Below, piece after piece: positions 35,741 through 44,400 of a stretch of DNA of 64,000 nucleotides. A program made the position numbers and the translations under genes. Under the pieces are notes generated by a model. The model worked only from the letters and a program-made list of their open reading frames with translations, was not told the DNA's origin and searched no databases. How positions within the stretch are numbered: the stretch's first letter is position 1; each line of letters starts with the position of its first letter. Source of the DNA: Chloroflexota bacterium (GTDB lineage: Bacteria; Chloroflexota; Dehalococcoidia; Dehalococcoidales; UBA2162); NCBI GenBank assembly GCA_016190825.1, contig JACPPV010000032.1, positions 1 through 64,000 of the forward strand, read 5' to 3'.

Positions 35741-35897
35741 CTGGTGTTTGGTTACGCAAAAAGCATAAAACTGAGACCGTTCGCCCTGACCTTCCTTGAG
35801 CTTGTCGAAAAAGCCTGTCGAAGGGCGCGGCGATGGTTCGACGAGCTGACGATGAACGGCGTGAATCATAACGGTTATTTATGCAACTAAGTACTAG
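35741..35897. mobile_element. MITE-like element, family A copy 2
   Basis: Left CTGGTGTTTGGTTACGCAAAAA; right TATTTATGCAACTAAGTACTAG (reverse complement CTAGTACTTAGTTGCATAAATA); shared GAGACCGTTCGCCC and ATGAACGGCG blocks with 8993-9198. Confidence 0.55.
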
Positions 35898-35923
35898 ACT
35901 GTCAACAGGCTGGTCTCACTTTC

Positions 35924-37264
35924 CTACAGACTGAACGCCAGTTGATAGCTGGTTTGCCGAGGAGCGGACTCATTCTGGCGGTTCAGCTTGGCCGGTGCTG
36001 GCAAAACGGGATTATGGAAGGTAAAGATTTTACCCTCGTAGTTTCTCGCCACCAGTTCATCTTCAGTTTGAGACAGCACGTAGTTCGGCTGGAGCGGTAT
36101 CTTGCCTCCACCGCCTGGCAGGTCAACGACGAATGTTGGGATAGCCAATCCGGAGGTATGCCCCCGCATTCCTTCGATGATCTTTATGCCCACCCGTACC
36201 GGCGTCCGCAGGTGCTCTGTCCCCTGGACCTCGTCGCACTGGAAGAGATAGTAGGGGCGCACCTTGATTTTGAGCAACCCCTGGCAGAGCTTGAGCTGCG
36301 TCTTGACGGTATCATTAACACCGCGCAGCAGCACTGATTGGTTGTTCACCACAATCCCGGCGCGTACCAGCCGATCGCAGGCAGCCGCCGCTTCAAGCGT
36401 TATCTCCCGATAGTGATTGAAATGTGTGTTCAGCCATATCGGCCCGTACTTCGAAAGCATGGCGCAAAGCTCACCATCAATCCGCTGGGGCAGGACGACG
36501 GGGAATCTCGTGCCGATGCGGATAATCTCCACGTGCTCTATCTGCCTCAGCCTGGCGATGACCCCTTCGAGGCGGTCGGTGGAAAGAGTCAGAGGATCGC
36601 CCCCGGATATGATGACGTCTCTAACGGCTTTGGTCTTTCGGATATAGTTGAGCATAGCCTCAATTTCTTCGTCCGAACGCACCCAGCCGCCATCGTGCCA
36701 TTCACGTTTGCGGGTGCAGTGCCGGCAGAGCATGGGGCATATATCCGTCAGGACCATCACCAGTCGGTCCGGATAGCGGTGCACCAGTCCCGGGACCACG
36801 GAGTGCTTTCTCTCCTCAAGGGGGTCCTCGAAACCCATACTGGAAAGGGCGATCTCCCGAAAAGAAGGCACAGCCTGCTTCTTGATGGGATCATGCGGGT
36901 CACTCGGGTTAATTAATGATAAATAGTAAGGGGTTATCGAAAGGGGATATCTTTCGGTGACCAGTTTGAGGCGGAGCTTTTCCTTGTCCGAAAGGGGAAT
37001 GAATCTCGCCAGTTGATCTATGCTGGTGATCCGGTTGCGGAATTGCCACTTCCAGTCGTTCCAGGTTCCCCTGGGAATCCGGGCGAAAGAGGCAATATCA
37101 AATGAGGCTAGATTACTGCCTGGAGGTTCTTCATCCTCCTGGGCGTGCTTTGATACGGGGCAACTGGGGGGTTCTTCCTCCAGGTCCTTGAGAGGTTCAC
37201 TTGTCGCCGGGGCTGACTTGGTCGTCACTTTGTACTCCTTGTATTCTAATTTTTCAGCGCTCAC
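35924..37264 (-). CDS. KamA-family radical SAM aminomutase (lysine 2,3-aminomutase-like)
   Basis: LTDICPMLCRHCTRKREW, DVIISGGDPLTLSTDRLEG. Confidence 0.93.
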   Translation of the reverse strand: MSAEKLEYKEYKVTTKSAPATSEPLKDLEEEPPSCPVSKHAQEDEEPPGSNLASFDIASFARIPRGTWNDWKWQFRNRITSIDQLARFIPLSDKEKLRLKLVTERYPLSITPYYLSLINPSDPHDPIKKQAVPSFREIALSSMGFEDPLEERKHSVVPGLVHRYPDRLVMVLTDICPMLCRHCTRKREWHDGGWVRSDEEIEAMLNYIRKTKAVRDVIISGGDPLTLSTDRLEGVIARLRQIEHVEIIRIGTRFPVVLPQRIDGELCAMLSKYGPIWLNTHFNHYREITLEAAAACDRLVRAGIVVNNQSVLLRGVNDTVKTQLKLCQGLLKIKVRPYYLFQCDEVQGTEHLRTPVRVGIKIIEGMRGHTSGLAIPTFVVDLPGGGGKIPLQPNYVLSQTEDELVARNYEGKIFTFHNPVLPAPAKLNRQNESAPRQTSYQLAFSL

Positions 37265-37376
37265 CGCGCTTATGCTTCAACATCACTTATAGCATCAGGG
37301 AAACCAGTTGTCAATGGCTTCTGAAGCTGCCTGCCATAATTCTATGATTCTTTTGTGTCATGCGGCAAATTGAAAG

Positions 37377-37408
37377 GGGGGCCCTTCGGTGGCACCCCCT
37401 TATACAGT
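37377..37408 (-). terminator. Intrinsic terminator downstream of small ORF 37427-37549
   Basis: Minus strand AAGGGGG...CCCCCTT then TTCAATTT; coordinates approximate. Confidence 0.55.
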
Positions 37409-37426
37409 CCTTTCAAGTAATGACAG

Positions 37427-37549
37427 CTATTTACCCAATGCGGTCTCTTCCTTCTTCCTTATCGGCCGAGTGCCGTGGCCATGCTTCACTCCCTTGAAGG
37501 CCGCTTGATATTTGGCTCTTTGTTCCGCCTTAGCCTGTTTCCTCCCCAA
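37427..37549 (-). CDS. Small highly basic protein (40 aa)
   Basis: TTG start with GGGAGG 6 nt upstream: MGRKQAKAEQRAKYQAAFKGVKHGHGTRPIRKKEETALGK*; followed by a terminator; below the ORF-track size cutoff. Confidence 0.5.
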   Translation of the reverse strand: MGRKQAKAEQRAKYQAAFKGVKHGHGTRPIRKKEETALGK

Positions 37550-37606
37550 TTGTTTCCTCCCTTGTTCCGTTGCTCGTTTTCAGTGTAACGTTCTCAGGAG
37601 ATGCTG

Positions 37607-38704
37607 TCAAGCCGTCCTTTCCACCACCGTCCCGGACGCAATCCGGCTGCCGGGGGTTATGTGAGAACCTTCACAAACGGTGACGTTGTCGCCGAGGACG
37701 GCTTCTTCGACGACGCTGTTCGCTTGAAAGTAGCAGTGGTCCGCCACAATCGAGTTCTTAACGCAGACCCTCGGGCCTATCCAAGCTCCGGTCCAGATGA
37801 CGGAATTTTCGATGACGCTCTCAGCCGAAATGTTGCAGCCATCGCCGATGGTCAGGGGGCCGACAAGTTGCACCCTGTTTCCGATGAAGCAACCACTTCC
37901 GATAAGCACCGGCCCGGTTATCTGAGCGGAAGGGCTTACATTGCTGTCCTGCCCGACCCGCACACTTTGCGCGGGGTTGAAAATGTCCAGACCCGACAGG
38001 TCGGGACTCATAATGTCGGCTTGCAGCTTGAGATACTTGTCCGGGGTGCCGATATCAAGCCAGTACGCTGAAGAAGCATAAGCGTAAAGTGGCTTTCCCT
38101 GCGTCAGCAGTTGCGGAAAAGTCTGCCGTTCGATACTAACTTCAGTCCGGGACATAATTTGAGCCAGGGCCTCCGGCTCAAGCACGTAGGTGCCGATATT
38201 CACCATATTGCCGGTCGCCTCGCCGGCGGCGGGCTTTTCCCTGAAGCTCAGTATCCTGCTCTCGGCATCGGTCTCAATTACGCCGTAGTGGGTGGGATCA
38301 TCCGCCCGAGCAAGGGCGATGGTTGCCAGTGCTTTTTTTTGTCGGTGGAAATCAATCATGACAGAGATATCGAGGTCGGTAAAGACGTCACCGTTTAAAG
38401 CGATGAAGGTGCCATCAAGGAGTTTCTCCACGTTCTTGATTCCCCCGGCAGTGCCGCGGGGAGAGTCTTCCAGAACGTATTTGAGCTTGACGCCAAAACC
38501 GCTGCCATCCTTGAAATAGGCTTCGACAGGTTCCGCGAGGTGACCCAGCGACAGGACTATCTCCGTTATCCCGTGCCGGCTGAGGTGGCGAATAACGTGT
38601 TCAAGAAAAGGAGTGTTCAGCACCGGTACCATGGCTTTGGGCAAGTTGGCGGTCAGCGGATGAAGCCTGGTTGCCTTACCCCCGACCAGTATGACGGCTT
38701 TCAT
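37607..38704 (-). CDS. NDP-sugar pyrophosphorylase (nucleotidyltransferase plus left-handed beta-helix)
   Basis: MKAVILVGGKATRLHPLTANLPKAMVPVLNTPFLEHVI; start moved from 38749. Confidence 0.93.
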   Translation of the reverse strand: MKAVILVGGKATRLHPLTANLPKAMVPVLNTPFLEHVIRHLSRHGITEIVLSLGHLAEPVEAYFKDGSGFGVKLKYVLEDSPRGTAGGIKNVEKLLDGTFIALNGDVFTDLDISVMIDFHRQKKALATIALARADDPTHYGVIETDAESRILSFREKPAAGEATGNMVNIGTYVLEPEALAQIMSRTEVSIERQTFPQLLTQGKPLYAYASSAYWLDIGTPDKYLKLQADIMSPDLSGLDIFNPAQSVRVGQDSNVSPSAQITGPVLIGSGCFIGNRVQLVGPLTIGDGCNISAESVIENSVIWTGAWIGPRVCVKNSIVADHCYFQANSVVEEAVLGDNVTVCEGSHITPGSRIASGTVVERTA

Positions 38705-38767
38705 TGCGGTTCTCCAGCGTAGATATTCGCAGTTGCGGAATTTTAGCACATTTTAGCGGAGTTGTTA

Positions 38768-39502
38768 CTATCCCCCTGGCCCTTTCCTCAACGTCAGCGC
38801 CGCCAGCACCGAAGTCAGCACGGCAAATCCTGCCAGTACCGCAAGGTCTACCCATACATCCGGAAGACCCTTGCCGGTGAGCATAATTTCCCGCATGCCG
38901 TCAACGGCGTAGGTCAGCGGTAAAATGTGAGCAAACCATTGCAGGTAGTCCGGCATCTGCTCGACCGGCCAGAGAAGGCCTCCCATGAACATCTGCGGCA
39001 GGATAACCAGCGGGATGAACTGTACCATCTGGAACTCGTTACGGGCGAAAGAGGAGATAAATATGCCCAGGTTCACCGCCCCGATAATTACGGCCACCTG
39101 GAATACCAGAATCTCCCAGAGCTGCCCGCGATAGGTGATATCGAAAACATAGATGGTGTAAAACAGGATGATGAGGGTTTGTATCAGGGCAAAGACGAAA
39201 AAGCCGAAGAGGTAGCCCACGACAATATCTAGCCTGGTAACCGGCGATACCGTAAGGCGCTCCATTGTCCCCTGGGAACGCTCCCGCAGGAAACTGATAC
39301 CGGTAAGCAGGAAGCCGAAGAAAAAGGCTAGGGCGGCAAGCAGAGCAGGGGCGATGTAGTCCAGCACTTTCAAATCCGGGAAGCTCAGGCCAATGAGCGT
39401 CATGACCACCAGCGGAACAACCAGGATCATGGCTAGCGTCCGGTGGTCACGCCTTATCTGGGTAATTACCCGTTTTGCGATTGTCCACACGGCGTCAGTC
39501 AT
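38768..39502 (-). CDS. ABC-2 type transporter permease
   Basis: Six hydrophobic segments, FLRERSQGTMERLTVSPV. Confidence 0.9.
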   Translation of the reverse strand: MTDAVWTIAKRVITQIRRDHRTLAMILVVPLVVMTLIGLSFPDLKVLDYIAPALLAALAFFFGFLLTGISFLRERSQGTMERLTVSPVTRLDIVVGYLFGFFVFALIQTLIILFYTIYVFDITYRGQLWEILVFQVAVIIGAVNLGIFISSFARNEFQMVQFIPLVILPQMFMGGLLWPVEQMPDYLQWFAHILPLTYAVDGMREIMLTGKGLPDVWVDLAVLAGFAVLTSVLAALTLRKGPGG

Positions 39503-40241
39503 CTGGGGTCTCCTTTCCCCGGCGGACGAAGTAAAGGAAAGCATCTTCCAGGCTCGCCCGGGGGCTGCCGGTAGCCAGCCTCAATTCGTCTGGCGTTCCT
39601 TCGGCGATGACCTTCCCATCCCGGATAAAGCCCAGCCGGTCGCAATGGGCGGCGTCATCCATCGTGTGACTTGAAATGACGAGGGTAGTGCCCTGTTTGG
39701 TCAGCGAAGAAAAGAATTCCCAGAAACTCGCCCGCAGCTCGGGGTCCAGACCCACAGTGGGTTCATCCAGGAAGAGGAGCGGTGGACTGTGCACAATAGC
39801 GCAAGCGAGACTAGTCCTCTGTTTCATACCGCCGCTCAGGTTTTGCACGGCATCGTCCCGCCGCCCCCAGAGGTCAACGAGCTTGAGTGCTTTTTCCACC
39901 TGCTGCGCCCGTTTGGCATTATCGTGCAGGCGGTAGATATGGGCAAAGAAATCCACATTTTGCAGGACGGTAAGCTCGCCATAAAGGGATTGGAGCTGGG
40001 GCATGTAGCCGATAAACGGCGATTTCTTCCTGGAAATCAGTTGTCCCATGATGTGTATATCACCGGATTTCGGTCTCAACAGGCCCACCAGCAGGCGGAT
40101 AAGCGTAGTTTTCCCGGCGCCGTTGGGTCCCAATAACCCGAAGGCAGTACCAGCGGGAATATCTAGTGAAAGGTCTTTCAGCACTTCCCGACGCCCGAAA
40201 CCAAACGTAACATGATTTACGGAAACGGCGATGCTCGTCAT
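39495..40241 (-). CDS. ABC transporter ATP-binding protein
   Basis: LLGPNGAGKTTLIRLL, NLSGGMKQRTSLACAIVHSPPLLFLDEPTVGLDP. Confidence 0.97.
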   Translation of the reverse strand: MTSIAVSVNHVTFGFGRREVLKDLSLDIPAGTAFGLLGPNGAGKTTLIRLLVGLLRPKSGDIHIMGQLISRKKSPFIGYMPQLQSLYGELTVLQNVDFFAHIYRLHDNAKRAQQVEKALKLVDLWGRRDDAVQNLSGGMKQRTSLACAIVHSPPLLFLDEPTVGLDPELRASFWEFFSSLTKQGTTLVISSHTMDDAAHCDRLGFIRDGKVIAEGTPDELRLATGSPRASLEDAFLYFVRRGKETPDD

Positions 40242-40354
40242 TGGACACCATCCTTCCACATCCCACGTGTTAACAGCGTCTCCATATTATAGGACATTTT
40301 TCGCTTTCATTGAACGTCTTCTGAAACTTTCGTGGGGCAGTCGGTTATGCTATC

Positions 40355-40978
40355 ATGTTCGGCGTGTTGCTTTTTGGCCATATCGGGATTACCCTCGGTG
40401 CTGTCTGGGCAACTAATCGTTTTTTACAGGCAAGGGAGCGCCGCCGGGCAAAAGCTCCGGTTGATGCTCAGAACGTCACCTCTTCGCGGACGTCATTTTC
40501 TCAAAAAGTCCTTTCCTTTACCGGCAAGCTGGACTACCGGCTCGTCTTGTTTGCCGCAATGCTGCCCGATGTCATTGATAAACCCATCGGGCAATTTTTC
40601 TTCAGGGAGGTCTTTAGCTACGGCCGGATATTCGCCCATACGCTCCTTTTTCTGATCCTTATTACGCTGGGCGGGCTGTACCTGTATCGGAGCCGCTGCC
40701 AGACATGGCTGCTCACCCTGTCCATCGGCACTTTCGCTCATCTGGTTCTCGACCAGTTATGGAGGGTGCCCCGGACTCTTTTCTGGCCGCTCCTGGGTTT
40801 CACCTTCGACAGAATCAGCCTGAGCGAATGGATGCCAAATATTTTTCGTGCCCTTTTGACAGACCCACAATCATATGTTCCGGAACTTGTTGGGTTGGCG
40901 ATCCTCACCTATCTGGCGGTAAGGCTGAGGCAGAGAAAAGCGGTTCTCACTTTTTTCAGGTCGGGAAAGCTGGATTGA
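40355..40978 (+). CDS. Integral membrane metal-dependent hydrolase-like protein
   Basis: VLFAAMLPDVIDKPIGQFFFREVFSYGRIFAHTLLF; LSIGTFAHLVLDQLW. Confidence 0.65.
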   Translation: MFGVLLFGHIGITLGAVWATNRFLQARERRRAKAPVDAQNVTSSRTSFSQKVLSFTGKLDYRLVLFAAMLPDVIDKPIGQFFFREVFSYGRIFAHTLLFLILITLGGLYLYRSRCQTWLLTLSIGTFAHLVLDQLWRVPRTLFWPLLGFTFDRISLSEWMPNIFRALLTDPQSYVPELVGLAILTYLAVRLRQRKAVLTFFRSGKLD

Positions 40979-40986
40979 CCTTTATT

Positions 40987-42537
40987 TCAAACTGTAATTA
41001 CGGCGTGTCCCTTCCTGCCAAGCTCGAAGGTGTTGAATGCCAGCGCTTCGGCGTCGTGATTACGACATGAAATGATCACCACGTTCGCCTGTTTGTCCCC
41101 TTTAGCCAGAACGTCAGCCAGCGCTCTGGTTGCCGGATTGAGGCGGGCGTTAGCGCTGAGGGCTCCGTATTCCAGCCGTAGTAGCCCGGCCAGCTTTTCT
41201 GAGGCCTGGCTCTCTGCCGACTGGAGACGGCTGATATTCGCCTTCAGCCGCAAAATATCGGGCGGATTCAGGTATCTTTTGGGGTTGACAATGGTAACTA
41301 TTTCCCGGGCAAGCTGAATAGATTGTGGGAGCAACCGCTGCCCGGACAGCGAACCAGTGGTCAGCTTCACACCCCGGTGATCATAGGCAGCCAGCGCTGC
41401 CGGGATGCTGTCCTGAGCCAGTGAAAGCGCTGTGACTATGATATTGTAAGCCAGCTTGTCCGCCTCTTCGGCATTACCGGCAGCCAGGTTTATCAGCAAT
41501 ATGGCCGACCGCCCGTGAAACTCGGTAAATTCCTTGGAAACCAGCTCGTTGTATTTTACCGAGTGCTTCCAATCTATGTTTTTCAGGCTGTCCCCCGGCT
41601 GGTATTGCCGGTTGCCGTAATATTCGACGCCTCTCCTCAGACCGTAGGTTGGTTTCAGCGCGGCCACGTTTGATATCAGCGGCAGGATGCCGGGGTTGCT
41701 TCCAGCCATGTACTTCCTTGCCAGCCAATCGGCATATCTGGCCCGCGGAATTACAAAGAGCCGCAGCGGTTCAAGTTCAAAGTTAACACGGAAAAGCCCC
41801 CAACGGTCGGTAGCCTGGGCTTCGAGTTTGACCAGCGAAGGACCTGACAGCTCCGGCGAGAAAGAAATATCGATGTTCAGTTCGCCGCCCTGCAACGGCA
41901 TTCTGGCGGGGGCTGCTCTAAGCCACTTGTACGGCGATCTGACAAACAAAAGCCCTCCAATCTCTGTCTGAACGGTCAGCTTGACGCTTGCGTCAGCCCT
42001 GGCGCCGGCAAGTATCCGCTGCTGGAGTTGTATCTCCTTCACCGGCCTGCCGGGCAGCTTCCGGTAAGCGAATGCCCCCAGCACGGCGAGGTATGCGCTT
42101 GCTGCCAGACACGCCAGAAGAAGGGAAAAACTGTTAAGGAGCAGGGAAACCAGCAGTACCAGCGCTGTAATTGCGCCGAGGGTGACAAATGTGTCCGTCG
42201 GGCGGCGGTCCCCTTTGCTTTTTCGATAGTTAGCTGAAGCGGCGGCCACTTCCAGGTGTAAATGGAAGAGTAAGAGTGCCGGCAGGGCAATAAGTGGTGA
42301 AAAGAGCGGACCGGTACGGGCTGAGAACAGCAGGGCGATGGCGAGAAACATGAAATATCCGGTCAGAAGTTGCACAACCGGAGCGAGACGCCAGCGCCAG
42401 AGGAAAAGATGCCAGATGAGGAGCAATATCGGAACAAAAGAGAGGGCTGCCGGCGACAGCGCCGCGGCGGCTGCCAGTGCTATCGCGATGTAAGTCATTA
42501 AGAAAGGGACAAGGTGCCGGTTCCGGAGTATGCTCAT
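40987..42537 (-). CDS. DUF58 domain-containing protein
   Basis: GVEYYGNRQYQPGDSLKNIDWKHSVKYNELVSKEF. Confidence 0.92.
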   Translation of the reverse strand: MSILRNRHLVPFLMTYIAIALAAAAALSPAALSFVPILLLIWHLFLWRWRLAPVVQLLTGYFMFLAIALLFSARTGPLFSPLIALPALLLFHLHLEVAAASANYRKSKGDRRPTDTFVTLGAITALVLLVSLLLNSFSLLLACLAASAYLAVLGAFAYRKLPGRPVKEIQLQQRILAGARADASVKLTVQTEIGGLLFVRSPYKWLRAAPARMPLQGGELNIDISFSPELSGPSLVKLEAQATDRWGLFRVNFELEPLRLFVIPRARYADWLARKYMAGSNPGILPLISNVAALKPTYGLRRGVEYYGNRQYQPGDSLKNIDWKHSVKYNELVSKEFTEFHGRSAILLINLAAGNAEEADKLAYNIIVTALSLAQDSIPAALAAYDHRGVKLTTGSLSGQRLLPQSIQLAREIVTIVNPKRYLNPPDILRLKANISRLQSAESQASEKLAGLLRLEYGALSANARLNPATRALADVLAKGDKQANVVIISCRNHDAEALAFNTFELGRKGHAVITV

Positions 42538-43481
42538 AGTTTCAGCTTCGGCACCGCTACACTTTCCAGCGCCCTTTTCAGAACAATTTGCGGGGTAATA
42601 TCATCCATTTCAGACTCGGGCTTGATCTTGAGCCTATGCTCCATGGAGGGACACACCAAGTGCTTGATGTCATCGGGAATAACGAAATCACGGCCATCCA
42701 GTAAGGCTAACGCCCGCGAGCATTTGTAGAGCGCGATGCTGCCCCTGATGCTGGGCCCCCCTGCCACGTCCGTGTCCGAACGCACGGCTTCAACAATCGA
42801 CATTGCGTATTCCACTATCTCCGGGGAGACGTGGACTGTTTTTGTCAGATCTCGCAGTTCCGCTATTTCATCCAGCGTGGTCACCGGGGTGATGGCAGTC
42901 TCATCAATCCGGTCAATATTGTTCAAAATCTGCGTCTCCTCTTCCTTCGTGGAATACTTGCTGAACACTCGCAGCAGGAACCGGTCCGCCTGCACATCCG
43001 TCAGGGGATAGGTGCCCTCGGCCCCTGCCTGGACCTGTGTGGCTATGACCATGAACGGCTCGGGCAGGTGGAAGGTCGTCCTTTCAATGGTAACCTGGTG
43101 TTCCTGCATGGACTCGAGGAGGGCGGACTGTGTTCTGGGCGTGGTGCGGTTAAGCTCATCGGCAAGGACGATATTGGCGAATATCGGACCCTCGATCAGC
43201 CGGGAGTCACCGTTGGGAGAATAGATGTAAAAGCCGGTGATATCCGCCGGCAGCATATCTGGGGTGAACTGGACCCTCTTGAACTTGCCGCCGATTGCCT
43301 GGGCAAAGGCTTTGGCAAGGGTGGTCTTGGCAGTGCCCGGGAATCCCTCGATTAGCAGGTGCCCGCCGGCAATAAGTGCCAGCATCAGGGCTTCTTTAAC
43401 ATCGTCTTTGCCGATGGTCGCCCTGGAGACTTCCTTGAGGACCCTCTGGTACAGGTCTGCGACTCTGGTAATTTCAGCCAA
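42534..43481 (-). CDS. MoxR-family AAA+ ATPase
   Basis: GGHLLIEGFPGTAKTTLAKAFAQAIGGKFKRVQFTPDMLPADITGFYIY. Confidence 0.96.
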   Translation of the reverse strand: MAEITRVADLYQRVLKEVSRATIGKDDVKEALMLALIAGGHLLIEGFPGTAKTTLAKAFAQAIGGKFKRVQFTPDMLPADITGFYIYSPNGDSRLIEGPIFANIVLADELNRTTPRTQSALLESMQEHQVTIERTTFHLPEPFMVIATQVQAGAEGTYPLTDVQADRFLLRVFSKYSTKEEETQILNNIDRIDETAITPVTTLDEIAELRDLTKTVHVSPEIVEYAMSIVEAVRSDTDVAGGPSIRGSIALYKCSRALALLDGRDFVIPDDIKHLVCPSMEHRLKIKPESEMDDITPQIVLKRALESVAVPKLKL

Positions 43482-44400
43482 TGGATTCTCCTCTCTTGAT
43501 GTTGTATCTGGATACTGCCAGAAATATCAACGCCACGATCCCCAGGAGGGAATAAGGGCTTCTAATGATTTCCATCAAATTGGTCAATCTTGTTCTTGAC
43601 GTATCGAGGGGGGTCTTCGTCAAAAGGGAATGGTCAACCAGCACGGTATTTGGGCGCTCCGCCCCCGGCGGGCTGGACAGGTACTTGATGAAGCGAGAGT
43701 TATCGTCTCGGTTTACCATCGAATTTATCATAATACTCGGGTCGGAAACAAGGGTTACTGTTCCCTGTCCATGCTTGAATCTTGCCACTACTGGAAAAGG
43801 TCCTGCGGGCTCACCGGCGTTGTACGCCTCGTTGCCATCGGTATCAAGAAAACTGTTTGATGACGACCACGCGAGCGCCTGGCTCTCTTCTACGTTAATC
43901 AGGCTGGTGGCATGATTAAGCGTCAGCGCGCTTATGCCCGCGTTTCTTATCTCGGGGCTGAAGTCTGTCACGCGCGGCATCCGCTGGTTCTTATAGGAAA
44001 AAAGGGGGTCGAGAAGTGGCCGGTTATCGAAACGGGTCGGCAGTTCCAGGTATTTCAGGATATTGTTGCCGTAGCCGTAGTCGTCCATCAGTAGCAGCGA
44101 GCCGCCGTTGTCGACAAACTGTCTTATCCGGGATAGCTCTTCAGGCGTGGGGTCGACATAGGGCACGACGATCAGCGTATGTTCCCGGGGAAGGCTGGGC
44201 AATTTGGACAGGGAGTCGACGCTCTGGGCGCCGCTTTCGCTGGAAAAGCTCTTTATCCCGTTCCACGTCCGGTTGCTCTCCATGAAGTCCTGTGCCGAAG
44301 GGTAAAACCAGACGGAGAGTAGCGAGCCGAGCAGTATCACCACTACCACGGCAAAGAGAACGTCAGATACCCTCACCCTTGAATGCCTCCCGTATGTCAT
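43474..44400 (-). CDS. DUF4350 domain-containing membrane protein
   Basis: TLIVVPYVDPTPEELSRIRQFVDNGGSLLLMDDYGYGNNIL; start moved from 44469. Confidence 0.85.
   Translation of the reverse strand: MTYGRHSRVRVSDVLFAVVVVILLGSLLSVWFYPSAQDFMESNRTWNGIKSFSSESGAQSVDSLSKLPSLPREHTLIVVPYVDPTPEELSRIRQFVDNGGSLLLMDDYGYGNNILKYLELPTRFDNRPLLDPLFSYKNQRMPRVTDFSPEIRNAGISALTLNHATSLINVEESQALAWSSSNSFLDTDGNEAYNAGEPAGPFPVVARFKHGQGTVTLVSDPSIMINSMVNRDDNSRFIKYLSSPPGAERPNTVLVDHSLLTKTPLDTSRTRLTNLMEIIRSPYSLLGIVALIFLAVSRYNIKRGESIG

Noticed and set aside
34830-35759. 309-aa minus-strand ORF
   Set aside because: Antisense to panC; shadow frame.
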